From: Edaphochlamys debaryana
Taxonomy: Eukaryota > Chlorophyta > Chlorophyceae > Chlamydomonadales
Assembly (NCBI GenBank): GCA_016858145.1
Contig: JAEHOE010000009.1
Location: 1 to 64,000 of the forward strand
Length of the DNA stretch: 64,000 nucleotides
Direction of reading: 5' to 3'
Below the pieces are notes generated by a model. That model did no database searches and had not been told where the DNA came from. It saw only the letters and a program-made list of their open reading frames with translations. How positions within the stretch are numbered: the stretch's first letter is position 1; every line of letters begins with the position of its first letter. Of the stretch, positions 9,981 to 22,118 are shown in pieces. The position numbers and the translations under genes were made by a program.

Positions 9981-12900
9981 GCCTCAGCGAGCAAGTGCGC
10001 AGCGCATGGCCCGTACCCGCCTGGACGGGTGTTCGCCTCCGGGGTCGAACACGGGCTGACGATAGGGCACGCAGGCGGTCACGGCCGCGTCCGTAAGACC
10101 TGAGGCCTGGACGCGTTCCCGTTGGCCCGCAGCTCCACCGAGGTCCACCAGAGTCTTGAGCTGTCCCTGGACGAGAGGGGCCTGGGCCCACGCACTACTG
10201 ACAACGGCGTCATCGCCTGAGCTAGCCGTGCTGTAATCCGCCGAGACTCTGGTGGGTGGCGCGTGGCCACACGCGACGGGGGCTGGTTGAGGGCACGAAC
10301 CGCCAGAGGCACCCTCAAAGAAGGCGCGCAGGGTCGCCACGCTCTGCAGGGCGCCCGTTGCAGTAGGCATGCTGACTGGACCGCAGCTGCTAGTGCTGGA
10401 GCGCCGGAGCGCCACACGCGTGTAGCGAGACTAGCATCGCGATAACGCTTGCCTCGCGCGACCGGAGTCGCAAAGCGGTCCTTAATACTGAGGGTAGTCA
10501 GAACTACCAGTCATGCGCCCTGCCAGCACTAGATGCCAGCTCCGCGCAGAGATCAGAGTCTCGCGAAGCTCGTGCAAGCGGGCCGGAGCCCGAAGACCGC
10601 TGGGCCGGAGCCCTGGCCGAAGAGATGCAGCGGACTGCAAAGGCCAGTCTTGAGGCGTGAAGAGGCTCACGCCTGTCTGTTCTTGCTGAGGGGTGGGGGC
10701 TCGGAGCAGCGCCCGCTCCTCCGATGCCGCCCAAACGGGAGTACCGGCCAAAGCGCCTCGCTGCACTGGCTACGTCCTATGCGTGGGCGCGGGGCCCAGG
10801 CTGGCTCGGGAAGAGGCTTCCAGGCGAGGAGCCATCGACGCTAGGCAACGTGCATCGGCAATGATCAGCGTTACACAGGTTTGCCATGACTTGGTCTTAG
10901 CTACATTGGTCTGTTCTATGACTGGCGCATCAGCAAGTCGTGCCGAAGAGCAAGAACAGACAGCTTGCTCAGCGGTCACGAGCACTCTTGACTGTCGGCA
11001 ACTGCCGTACAGGTCCTGAAGATCCACACAGGATTCCCAATGTGCACACGTTCCGCCCAAGTGGTGCCACTAGAGGCAAGAAGACCACGTCAAAGAGCTA
11101 GCGGAAGTGTTACCGAACACGGACTGCAACACGTTCACAAGGCCAAATGCGACCGTTAACTCGGTTGGCACACGGCCAGGACACGCGGTGTCCGAGGACG
11201 TAGTTACCCCAGTATCTAGACATGGCCTCAAAAGTGTGAAACAAGCATAGAGCTTTGAGCTCTACGGGCCCTCTCGCGACCTGCAACTTAATCTGCTCAT
11301 CAGAGGCCCTCAAAATATACTTGTTCGCGGGGGCAGAAGTCCGCGAGGCGCGAGCTGGCGACCGCCGATGAGCCGTTGCGGGCAACTTTTGCAGTCGCTT
11401 TTGCAGCTTGCAGCCGCGCTCTTTGTTTTCTATGTGTAAATGGATACTGCTTGAAATAGAGGGTTACGGGAAAGCCGCGATAGCGCAGAGCGTGTTCGCT
11501 AGAGGTCAAGAGCTCTTCCGGGCATCCGTGACTTGCCGGCGCGACTGGCCGGCCCGAGTCCCCCTGCCTGGCCCCCCCCCCTTCCCCCCCCCCATCTGAC
11601 GGGGGGGGGGGTTCCACTAGACTATGATACTGGGGTCATGGGCTAAGTTGGGCCTGACAAGGTGGCAAGGGGGATGTGGTGCACGCGCGGGGGTCCGAGG
11701 ACGTGCTTGGGCGCACAAAGCGGCACCGCACGCAAGACACTTGCTTGCTTATGGAAAACACTTTGCAGCACTGCGAGTCGACGAGGCCCGCGCGGCGCGA
11801 CGTGCACGTGTGAAACTTTGCGAACGGGCCAGAACGGGAAACAGCCCGACGTTCTACCTGGCCCGCTGCAGAACGCGTCTTGCGCGCCAGGTAGGCTAAA
11901 TGCGCCAGTCGCTATATTCCGCTACGCCGCTGCCGACATCTCAGACTTGCGACGGACTCAACGACACTAACCGGCGCCCGTCCCGGTTCTGGCTCAGCTT
12001 ATGCAAGTACAGTGCATCGTGTCAAAGGAACGCGAGGCCACGGCTGCGCCCACGCCACATTTCCCCGATTCTAGTCTGTTGCGCCCAGCAAAACCCGACT
12101 CAGCGAGTCCCCACATGATAAAAGCAAGCTGTAGAGTGACCGAGAAGATGCAGGGAAAGTCATTTTGTCGGTGCTGTGCTTCTCAGACCGACGAACGTGA
12201 CATGTTAAGCGCTGAAGTGTGGCTGGCCCGCCTCGGCACGGGCCTTAGAATGAGCCGCAAACGCAGAATGGATGAATGGGGAGGCTACTGAGCGGCCGCT
12301 AAAGCGCCGCTATGTGCCCGCTCATGGGGGAGGGTGCAGGTTAGTCCGTCTTAGTCACTGCATGCGCTCCTCAAGGCGGGCTGTGTACCTCTTAGTGCCT
12401 GTCTGTGCCTCTTAGCCCAATTGCCCCAGGCCCTTATCCCCACTACGCCCTTCCGTGACCGAGAGGGGTGTCCAGCTCTCGCTTCGCGTCAGGGTGCCCC
12501 CAGCCAGGGTGCCCCTTGGGGCATCCTTCCAGACTACTAAATCTCGCTCGCTCGCTCGTTCCGGCGCCCTTGTTCCTGGAGGGGCCCCTGGGGTCGATTG
12601 CTTGTCATATCCCGCCCCCACACTTAGCGAGGCGCGGTCCTGGACAATCAAGGGTGGCTGCCCGAAGGCAGGAAAAGGGCTGAGCCCCGTGGTGCCCCCC
12701 CAGGGGGCCCCAATCAATCGTCGGGGCCCAACGTTCGATCGAGTGTTGCTCCGTGGAGCCCTCAACCCGCACACAGCCCCGTCGGTGGCTGCTATATGGT
12801 AATGGCTTCCGCCGCCAACGCAGCCGCAGATACAAGCAGCCCCTGCCTGCCTGGGTCCCCTATGCCTCGGTGGTACTTTCTTGGGCAAACACGGCCGCCA

Positions 12901-13949
12901 CCAAGGTACCGTCAAAACAAGCCCCCAATTAACCAGAAACCTTGCCCCGCGTCGTGACAATAACAATGCCGCACACATCTAGCAGCACACCTCGGTGCCA
13001 TCCGTACGTCCGCCGGTCTCTGTTCTGCACATCATGGCACAACTCGGGAGGCAACGGTGGAGCCAAGCCAACCACCTTCCTGCCGTCCCCACCTCAGTCC
13101 AAACCCCTGCCCGTAACCAAAGTCCGTCGCTTAAGCAATGATTAGGATCGAGCCCCACCTGCCCGCAACGGTGCTGCATTCACGGACGTACACATACAAA
13201 AAGCAACACCCATGCTGTCCCACCCCACTACTCTCCAAGCAGGCGTCCAGCCTGCAGGCTGTCGAGCCCTACCTCGCTCCTGTGATGCGGAAGATGCAAC
13301 ATGGCAGCCACGAACGGCGGCTGGTAAGCGTGTCAGGGAGTGTTGGGGTCCACGCAGCCTGCTCCATTCCATCCCTGCCCCATCCCGATGCCCTGCCACC
13401 GCGGCCAGAGGCAGGGCCGTCTAGGCCGTCACAGCACTACAGCAGATAGATGTGCAATCCTTGCAAGCAAAGCAACGAAGAAGCTGTGTCCTACCAATTG
13501 TGGGCGGGCGGTGAAAGCATGGTCATAACAGCTCATAATAACATACAATTGACGCGGCAAACTCGCCGCTGCTTCAAATCTGGCTTCAGCCTGCATGGCC
13601 CTATCGGCCACCTGGCTCCACAGCCAGGTAGGGGATCTTCATCAAGTTCGTACCAGTAGCCTACTCGGCTGGCGGTTTCTACAATCAAGCCTCTGCATAC
13701 ACAGGCATGAGCGCTGGAGCACCCGTCCAACAGGCTCCTAGATAGGCCGACAGGTGATGAGGACACGTGCTTAATGGTGATGCAGCAGGTACGACAGGGC
13801 CTGCGATCGATGGGTTAAGAGTCATGCGCCGGCCTCTCGGCACAGACCCGACCCAGACTCCGGCCTAGGACACCTGGGCACGGACGCATGCGCTGCAGAG
13901 CTAGCTGGAGAGAGGACTGTTACCCAATCTAATCAAGGCAGATCGCAGC
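9981..13949. other. Long gene-poor stretch
   Basis: About 4 kb without a gene I can support. It contains one dispersed repeat (12651-12777, listed separately) and homopolymer C/G runs around 11570-11610. A 143-codon minus-strand frame at 9984-10415 was considered and not called. Confidence 0.4.
12651..12777 (+). repeat. Dispersed repeat copy A (inverted partner at 49914-50010)
   Basis: About 100 bp match the reverse complement of 49914-50010. The shared core reads GGTGGCTGCC.GAAGGCAGG, then AGGGCTGAGCCCCGTGGT, a C-run, AGGGGGCCC, then a GTTCGA block and ACAGCCC/AGCCCTCAACCC at the far end. It starts with a CTGCC-CGAA-GGCAG hairpin (12658-12671) of the same design as those at 8.8-10 kb. Confidence 0.6.
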
Positions 13950-16738
13950 TCACAAGGAAGGCAGAAGGCTGTTGCTCCGCTTGAATGCACCATCCCGGCC
14001 GGCGCCGGCCTCAGACCCGTCCGGCCCATCGCCGCCGCCCGCACTGACCCCTCCCCCGACGGCACCCGCACCCAGGTACGCGCCCCGCGACAGCGACCCA
14101 CGCCCCAGCGGCGAGCTCAAGCCCAGCGGCGGCCCTCCCGACGAGCCCTGATGTGCTGCCTCGCCCCCGCCGCCCCCGCCAGCCGACCTGCCCGGTCCCA
14201 CGAGGGGGCCGGACCGTGAGCCGCCAATGGGCGAGGAGCACGCGGGCGGGGCGGGGGCCGCAGCCGGCGGGCTGCCTCCTTCTGACAAGAGGGGCCGCCT
14301 GTAGGCGAGGCTGCGGCTCCCGCCCAGCGCCTGAAGCGCGGGTGCCGCGCCGCTGAGGCGTGAGCCCATGGCCGCAGGGCCGCCGGCGGCGGCGATGGCG
14401 GCGGCGGTGGGGCTATCGGCGCCGCTGAGGCTGCCGGCGGCGCCTCGGCGCATGGAGGGCCGTGACGGCAGCCCCGGCGGCGGCATGGGGCTGCGCGGTA
14501 GAGGGCTGGACGCCGCCAGAGGCGACGTCGGCGCTTCGTAGCCGCCGCCGCCATCGCCACCGGCATCGGGTCCAACGGAGACCGACAGGGCTGGGGGCCT
14601 CCCCGAAGAGCCGCCACGCGACGGTGGCGGCGCCTGGCCAGGGGCGGGGGCCTCGCCGCCTCCCGTGCCGCCGCGGGGCCCGCTCCGACTGTGCAGCGAC
14701 CGGGTCGGCGACTCGGGCCCATCCCCAGAGCCCGGCCCGGCATTGTTCGTCCCGGTGAACCAGGGCCCAGCCTCCTGGCTGCGTCTGCTGTAGGACCGTG
14801 GAGTTCCCGAGCCCGTGCCGCCTCCGCCGCCACCACCGCTGGATCCGAGCCGGCCGCTGGGGCTGCTGCACCGATTGCCGTACATGCCGTACCCGCCCGC
14901 CGGCTCGATGGGCTCCTGGGCCAGGCTGCTGAGCTGAGTCAGCATCTTGCTCGACCGTGCCATGTCGTCTCCGCCCCAACCCCGGCTGCGGCTGACGGAT
15001 GAGGAGCGGCCGACGGGCGACTGAGGCCCCTGCCCCGAGACTACCGGCAAGCCGAGGCCCCCGGGCCCCGGCGTGCTCGCAGTATTCGTACCCGCGCCCG
15101 ACTGGTAAGCCGCCTGGGAGCTAACCCGCGGGAGCAGCCGGGCCCCTCCAGGGCTGGCGGCCCGCGCCGTGCCCGCGCCGGACAGCACGCTGCTAGCGCC
15201 CGTGCCCACGCCCGTGTTCGCGCCCGAATTCGTGCTCGTGCTCATGTCCACACCGCTGATGCTGCTACGGAACAGAAACCCAACCGAAATGCCCAGGCCC
15301 GAGCCGGTCAGGCCCGGGCCCTCCCGCGCCTCTGCGCCGCTCAGTGCCTGCACGGGCGAGGAGACGGCGCCCTGACCCGAGGGCGGCCGGGTGGGCGGTT
15401 GGCCCATGCCGGGGGAGGCCATGCCGGTGCCGGAGGAGGCCCGGCCCGGGCCCATGCCGGGCCCCGAGGAGGCCACGCCGGTGCCGGAGGAGGCCCGGCC
15501 AAAGGTGCCAGCACGGCCCAGGGCCTGGAGCGAGACGGGTGTGGCGCTGGCGGATAGGGCCCCGGGGGCCGGGGGCGTGGCGCGGCGCGCAAACAGGGTG
15601 GCGCCCTGGGGCGGACGCTCCAGGACGGAGGCTGGGAGAAGCAGGGGGGGGGGAAGGGGGAGACACGGACCGGGAAAGAGTCAGGAGTCAGGTCGAGTCT
15701 GCACGATTGAGCCACCGTCAGGCCTCCGTGCGGAGCCCGCTTCCGCTCCTGAGCACTCGGCTGAAGCTGGGGTCTTCTTTCATTGCCTGGTTGCTAGGGG
15801 TGCCCCTGCAGCCCCCGCAACCCACTTGCGCTCCTGCACTCGCCTGCTGCCTCAGTGCTGCCGCTGACCGAGTCCACCAGGCTGCGGTCCCACAAATCGG
15901 GGCTGGGCGCGTCCAGGGGAGCGGAGTGTGCCGCGGCGGCGGCCGTTTGAGCCGCCTCAGCTTCCACCAGGTCCTGGATCTAAGGGGGGTGGGGGCGAGG
16001 GCGGGGGAGCAGGGGAAGCGGGAGGGTTGAAGGGGAACGAGGGTGGATGTGGAAGGATGGAAGGTAGGTAAGGTTGGAGGCGCGGGAGGGAACCTGGGAG
16101 CAGGGAGAGGGGGAGGGTTGGAGGGTGGAGGAGAGGACAGGTGCCATAGCACTGCGACAGCCTCAGGTGTCAAGCCATCCCTTACATTCCAGGGTGGTCT
16201 TGACGGCAGGTATCGCGAGATCGTTCGGCACCACGATAGCAAGCAAGAACACAGCACTTTACAGCCAAGCTGAAACCAGCCGACTGACGTGAACCCGCTT
16301 CTAGTCCTGGTTCCCGCTCCTCCTTCCCCTCTCCCCGCACCCCCACCTGTAGCGGCTCCACGTAAGCATCTAGGTCCACCTCCAGGTCCTGACAGGGCAA
16401 GGGGGGGGGGGTAGGAGGATGGAGGAGGGCTCGGGGGCGTGTGTGCGGTGTGTGTATGGCGTGTGTATGGGCCTCCCCACTGCCCCAGTACAGTACTTTT
16501 GCCCACGCCTTTTCTCTGCAGAACCCTTGCTGCGTCCCGCCCTGCATCCCGCCCTGCATCCCGCCCTGCATCCCACTCTCACCAGAGAGTCTCCGTACTG
16601 CAGCCGGGCCATGCCCACGCGACGTGAACTTCCCGGGTTGCCGCGAACCAAGTTTGCTTTGGACATGTGGTGCCGCTCCCGCGCCTCTCGGAGGACCTCG
16701 TCGGGGGCAACACGCCGCCGTGAAGAGGCAGAGGGTCC
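13950..16738 (-). CDS. Low-complexity Ser/Gly/Pro protein with short helical N-terminus (paralogue of 7057-8786)
   Basis: Four exons chain in phase on the minus strand: one ending at 16583 (its 5' limit, perhaps 16738, is uncertain), 16388-16347 (14 codons), 15979-15844 and 15631-13950. The first exon encodes a charged helical stretch (APDEVLREARERHHMSK) and ends GDSL. The next is a small acidic exon (DLEVDLDAYVEPLQ). The 15844 donor is GCAG|GCGAGT, a GC-AG intron required by the frame and conserved in the paralogue. The final 560 codons are disordered-looking, with repeats of SSGTGMASPGMG type, RSYSRRS, and SPMPPPGLPSRPSMRRGAA. If the ATG at 16666 is the start, the protein is about 648 aa, but upstream codons also look coding. 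Function not recognised. Confidence 0.55.
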
Positions 16739-17927
16739 CTGCGCCAACGGGGTTTTGGAAGGGGGGCCGGCTAGATCACGTGGAGGTACGGCAGACACGG
16801 CCACGCAGAGCCGCGGAGAGGAGGGGGTGACCAGCAGGGGGTGACGAGGGCTGACGTGCGTTCGTGGCACGGGCACCCTCAGCATGCAACGGGCAACGGT
16901 CCTGACTCCGTAAGCGTAAGAATGCGAGTTCCTGGTGATTAATTGTGACGTTGGCGTGCGCTGGTCTTCCCGCGAACGCTCTAGTCTTCCCGCGAACGCG
17001 CGGGCAGAGAAGTGTGGGAACACGAATGACGGGTTGCGACGGACGGCACTACAAAACTGTTGGACCGCGCCTTTAGACATGTCCGTGAATATGTCGGGCG
17101 CGCTCTACCCAGAATTGTCGGCTTGCCCGCAACACTACGGTAATGACCGACATGGCCGACAGACTCGCGACGGCTACCCCGACAAAAGCTTCAGTCAAGC
17201 TAATACAGCGTGAGGTGCAGAAGAAACTCGAGAGTGCGCCCACGGACAAACAACAGTGTACCCGGGTCTACCCGGCGTACCCGGCGCACCACAAAACCTG
17301 GCTCACCGCGTCGCCATATAATTGGTAGAAAGATCTGGGGGACGCAGGGACTGCCATTCTGTGTCCCTTCTCCTTAGGCTCTTCTCAGAGCGAACGCGAC
17401 AATGTGTCGTTGCCGGATGTTGGAGGTCTGTCTCAGGCCACGCGCGTAAGAGCGAGCACCAAGAGCGAAACTGGAGCGGAACTAGCAATTTGAGGATGTC
17501 TCGGGGCTGGTTGAGTGACGGAGCGCCCTGGAGGAGCTCTTGTGAGCCGGCAGCGGCCTAGTCTGCACTTCCGTCGACAAGCTTCATGTAATAGACACTA
17601 ATTGGCGGCAGGTGTGCCCTGTGCTAGGGCGGGGGAAGTGGGTGCAAGGCCGTGTTGCTGCTGTGCTGCTGGTGTCACGACGCCTGCTGGTTGCGCTACG
17701 CCTCGTCGTCCAATGCTATGTCTCTTGCAGTCGCTCAAGCAGCTACTCTTTGTGTAGTATCGGGCGTCGCGCACATCGGCCCTCAACTGCTCTCGCAACC
17801 ACCGGAGCGATGGCCGCGCAACCGAATCCAACATTGCAACACTTCTCGCCCATGCAGCGCCCAAGTTCGTCTCTTGGTGCTCCGTCAAGTCTCCTCCCAC
17901 ACTGCATACGCATCGTTGGCCCGCTTC
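16739..17927. other. Intergenic; no gene seen
   Basis: Between two minus-strand genes: presumed promoter of the 13950-16738 gene and 3' UTR of the SHE9-like gene. No coding-like frame, RNA gene or repeat family recognised. Confidence 0.4.
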
Positions 17928-20900
17928 CTACTGCCCCGCCCCCCGCCCCGCCAGCATCAGCGACACCCCCACCCCCAGCGCCGCCCCCGCAAACGCCGCC
18001 GCCCCCGCACGCACCTCGGGAGACCCCGCCACCGCCCCCAGCGCCTCCCCAGCTCGCCGCCGCCAGCCCTCCGTCCGCTTCCACACACCCCCGACGCGCT
18101 CCCGCCACGTCCCCGCCTCGCCCGCCCCCGTCCCCGCCTGGCCCGGCCCCTCCCACGACCAAGCAACAGCCGAGCGCCCCGCCGACGCGCCTTCACCCTC
18201 CGTAGCACCCTCGGCTGCCGCCCCGCGCCCCTGCGCCCCGCCCTCCGACCCCGGCCCGGAACCAGTTGCAACTGCCGTCGTCGACAACACGCCGCCCCGC
18301 TCCGCCGCCTCGTCCCCACCCCATCCCAATGCATCCGCAACAACCGCAGGCACCAGCCCCGCCCCCGGCTGCTGTCCCTGCCCCTGCCCCGCCCCTTGCC
18401 CCTGCGCCGCCTGTAGCCCCGGCCCGGCCGCTGGCGCGTGCTGCGCCTGCTGCGCCTGCTGCGCCGCCTCCTGCGCCTCGGCGCGCAGCTGTGCTACGCC
18501 TGCTGTGATCTGCCCGAGCTCAGCACGCAGCACGGACTCCACGTGGCTGCGCAGGCGCCGCGCCTTCATGGGCTCCATGACCAGGTAGATGGACTGGGGG
18601 GGGGGGATCAGGGATGGGGTGAGGGTGGGATTGAGGATGGGGGGGATGGGAAGGAGGATGGAGGGGGGGGAGTTGATGTGGGTCGGGTACTGAAGGCAAA
18701 CGTTGGACCGGGGAATGGCGGTGGACTTTGGGAGCGGGTGTGGAGAAAGGGTGGGATGGTGAGGCGTAGGATTGGGGCTTCTCAGGGATCGGGGGTACGG
18801 TCAGGAGCAACTCCCCCGAGTACGACCTACCATCTCCCGCCCACCCACCCCCCTACCAGGAAGGACACCAGGTGCAGGCCCATGAGGGCGGCCGTCCACC
18901 AGGTGGAGGCGCGGCGGATCTTGTCAGACCACAGCGTCTCGGCTGCAGGGAGGTGGTGGGGGGGGGGGGGGGGGGGGGGCGGGGAGGGGTGTGAGTAAGG
19001 CCGGGCCCGGCAGGGCCGGGCAACTCGCACGTCGAGAGTCTACGCTCGGACCCGACTGCACGGCGGGTCTCTCTTGCACGCTATCGCTACGCTTAAACAC
19101 GCGAGCGCTCCGCCGCCAACTTGTCGGCCCTTGCCCTCTGCCCGCTCACCCGCGTACCGCTCACATCTGATGACCAGCATATGCGGGGGCTCAGCTGCCC
19201 TTCCGCCCGCCCTTCCGTTCTGTGCCTCTTCCTCCCCCCCCCTCTTCCCACCCCCCTCCTACCCACCCGAGCACCGTTCCCGGATGGCGGACAGCAGCCG
19301 TGCAGGCCGCCCCTCTGCCCCCTACCCGAGACCCTGTCCTCCCCCCTGTCCTCCCCCTCTGCCCCCTACCCGAGACCCTGTCCTCCCCCTCTCCCCCCCC
19401 CCCCCACCCCCTACCCACCCGAGTACCGCTCTCGGATGGCGGACAGCAGCCGCGAGTGGGCCGCCTCCAGGTCCTCAGAGGCGGCCGCGTAGCCCGCCTG
19501 GGGGGGGGGAGGGGGGTTAGCGGAGTGAGAGAGGCGCTAGCAGGCGCAGGGAATGGCCACGTCAGCCAGGCATGGCCTGCCTCCTCCTCCCTTCACCCTG
19601 CACGGGAGTAAATTCCCTGGTCCACTGGGTGGTTGCCCTCAACTAAGCCCTTCCTGGTGGTGTTCGGCGGGAAGACTTGCTAAGGATCAAGCACCCGCCA
19701 GGCGGCGGGTTTCCTGGGCGGTTTTGCTACGGTCCTGATCGCCTGTAAGCTTTCAGTACCCTGCCCCACACCCCCACCCCTCCACGCGGCATAGCACCCA
19801 GGGTCGCGCCGGGTCGGCCGGACTGCCTGACTGCGCTTCCCGCCAACTACACACTCATGCCGTACTGCACTCGCACATTACGCCAGGTTGGAATCCGCCC
19901 ACCAGGCCCACCCAGGCCCCACCTTGGCCTGCGCCACGGCCCCCTCCAGGCCCAGCTCGTCCCGGCACAGGTCCGCGAACCGCTCCACGTCAGCCGGGCC
20001 CCAACTGCCCTTCCGCTGCAGCAGGCCCATGAGCTGCCGCTGCACGTCCCTGGAGAGGGTAAGGGGGGGGGAGAGGTGGGGGGAGGGGATGAGGGGGGGA
20101 GGCAAGGGCAGACATAGCTGTGAGGGGCAGGGGGGAGGGGGAATGCTGCAGCAGGCCCATGAGCTGCCGCTGCACGTCCGTGCAGGCACCAAGGGGTGGG
20201 CGGGGGATGGAGGGTCCTTTCGAACTTGGGGGGGACCCCTTGGACGAAGGGAAGGGCATCAGACCAAACCGTCGTGCCAGCCGTGCCCTGTCCAGCTTTG
20301 GCCTAACGCTGCACACGAGCCCCCCGCTCCCCGACACCCCGACCCACGCGTGCTCCGCCACCCTCCAGGGTGCATCTGCCGGCACACGACCCCTACAGCG
20401 CACCGCAGCTCTCCCTGCCCGCCCCTTTCCCCCCCCCCCCCTCCCTTTCCCAGACCCACGCGTGCTCCGCCACCCGTGCGTCGAAGGCCGCCTTGCCCTC
20501 GCGCAGGCCCATGCGCGCAGCCGCCAGGCCGGCATCGGCCTCGTCCACCTGGCAGGGTTGGGGTTGGGATTGGGATTGGGATTGGGATTGAGATTGGGAT
20601 TGGGATTGGGATTGGGATTGGGATTGGGGGGTGGGGGGTGGGGGGTGGGGGGCAGAGGGGTCGTAAGGCAGGGGAGCTGGGAGCAGGGTCCGGCGCGCTG
20701 GGTGGTTGGCCTGCGCGCTGCGCCGCCCCAAGAGGCCACGTGAGGCGAGCATGCGGCCATGACGTGGCACAGCCGTGACACGAACCCAAGCCCGCACCTT
20801 CCAAACTCACGCCCCCCGCCCCCTCTCCCCACCTTGATCTTGAGCTGCTCGATCATGGCTTAACCCGTAACCCGGTCCGACCTGACACGAACCCCGTTTC

Positions 20901-21713
20901 CCCCGTTCTTCCCCCCCATTTCCCCCCCATCTCGCTAGTCCTCACCTTGATCTTGAGCTGCTCGATCATGGCGTACCCCGTCACCTGGTTCAGCCGCGCC
21001 CCCAGCTCCAGCGCCCGAGCCAGCACCATCGCCCCCGCCCGCGCCAGGCCCTCCCCCGCCCTGCTCCCCAGGGCCTGCGCTGAAGCCAGTGCGGTGGAGG
21101 TGGTGCTGCCACCGGGGACCAACGCCGGGACGGGGGGCGGGCCGCCGCCGCCCCCGGCCCCGGCCCCCGATGCGGTGCCGCTGCTGCTACTGCTGTTACT
21201 GCTGCCGTGGGGTGGGTGGCCTGAGCCCGGGGCCTGGTGGGTGCTGCTGTTGGGCGCGTGGGAGGGGTGGGCGTGATGGCCACCGATGGGAGGGGGCCTG
21301 CCGCCGCTTCCGGCGGCCCCGCCGGCACCTCCGCTGCCGAGGGTGGGGCCCGGGTGGGCGGTGCCGTGGCCGGTCGAGTGGCTTCCGCCGTGCGGCCCGC
21401 TGCCTCGCCCGTGGTGCCCGGACTGAGAGCTGAAGGACCGGGCGGTGGAGGCACGGGGAAGGCTGGCCGGCGTTGTCCAGACGTGGCACGAGCGGGGAGG
21501 CAGCGGTGCTAGAGCAACGGGGAACGGCGGCGGGCCGTGACCTGACGTGCATGGGGGCCCCGCTAGCGTGGATGCCTGGCGCCGCAGCAGCACGCCTGCG
21601 CCGACGACCGACGGCGCGATTGAGGCGACGAGGGCGGTATCGGCTGCCGCGATCGAGCTCGCCAGGGCTGCAAGCGAGCCGGCGCCCGACGCCGAGCCCG
21701 CTCGCAGGGCCAT
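17928..21713 (-). CDS. SHE9: She9/Mdm33-type mitochondrial inner-membrane protein
   Basis: Six exons close in phase: 21713-20946, 20548-20460, 20049-19923, 19497-19419, 18942-18857 and 18593-17928 (604 aa). Residues 1-240 are a long Ala/Ser/Gly/His-rich region, plausibly a mitochondrial presequence plus linker. From about residue 240 come the family's hallmarks in order: GYAMIEQLKIK, a coiled-coil stretch (GLAAARMGLREGKAAFDARV), DVQRQLMGLLQRKGSWGPAD followed by VERFADLCRDELG, IRERYSAETLWSDKIRRAST, then a hydrophobic span (ALMGLHLVSFLSIYLVMEP) and MKARRL. A second hydrophobic segment ends the protein. In yeast the family sits in the mitochondrial inner membrane and affects its morphology and fission. 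The C-terminal Gln/Ala/Gly-rich region is an algal addition. Exon edges 1-4 are each copied locally (see repeat entry). It shares an upstream region with the divergent TWD40-2-like gene. Confidence 0.85.
19261..20972. repeat. Exon-edge duplications inside SHE9-like introns (four pairs)
   Basis: Pair 1: 20831-20859 equals 20944-20972, 29/29 nt, covering the exon 1 end and its GT donor. Pair 2: 20341-20363 equals 20453-20475, 23/23 nt, covering the exon 2 end and the GTGGGT donor. Pair 3: 20146-20179 equals 20016-20049, 34/34 nt, the first bases of exon 3. Pair 4: 19261-19300 against 19413-19452, 37/40 nt, covering the exon 4 end and its donor. Offsets are 113, 112, 130 and 152 bp. The flanking intron sequence is not similar. 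Confidence 0.85.
20557..20628 (+). repeat. (GGGATT)n microsatellite in SHE9-like intron 1
   Basis: About eleven tandem hexamers of GGGATT type with one A interruption, followed by a G/T-rich tract. It lies just upstream (gene sense) of the exon 2 acceptor. Confidence 0.8.
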
Positions 21714-22118
21714 CTCGGCGGGAGAGTCGGGTATCAGCGCTGATCCTAGGAGCTATGCGGACGGTTCGAGATGTTCATAGGGGTCCCAGAGGACGGCAGC
21801 GTCGGTCGGGCGAGGCAGACGCGTGGTTGGAGCAGGGAGGAATTGGGGATGCAAGTGTGCGGATTCGCAAGCTGCGGGGGAAATGACCTAGTGAGCTGCA
21901 GCGTCGCTATGCGTGTGCCGTCTATGTCTATGCTGCGCGTGTGGCAGGTGTATGCGATTTGCATTCCGCCCCAACCCCCGCGGTCGTGCACCCCGGGCAC
22001 GCCCGCACGACTGCAGGCCAGGGCACGCCGTCGCAGTGATCACATGCAATAGGTCACTGCGCACTAGCTTGGGCCCTAGGCCATGGATTGACTACCTTGA
22101 CGCTTGCGTTCGAGCAAC
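21714..22118. promoter_or_regulatory. Shared divergent upstream region of SHE9-like and TWD40-2-like genes
   Basis: Only 405 bp separate the two ATGs (21713 minus, 22119 plus), so both promoters must fall here or in the first exons. I see no clear TATA box or other defined element. Confidence 0.55.

Noticed and set aside
9558..10103. 181-codon plus-strand open frame through the hairpin cluster
   Set aside because: Composition is Arg/Ala/Gly from the hairpin repeats, and the repeats explain the open frame.
9984..10415. 143-codon minus-strand open frame
   Set aside because: No ATG in good context tied to a gene model, no recognisable motif, and it overlaps repeat-rich sequence. GC-rich DNA yields such frames by chance.
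20557..20628. Telomere-type repeat
   Set aside because: The unit is GGGATT, not the TTTTAGGG known from Chlamydomonas, and it lies inside an intron; treated as a microsatellite.
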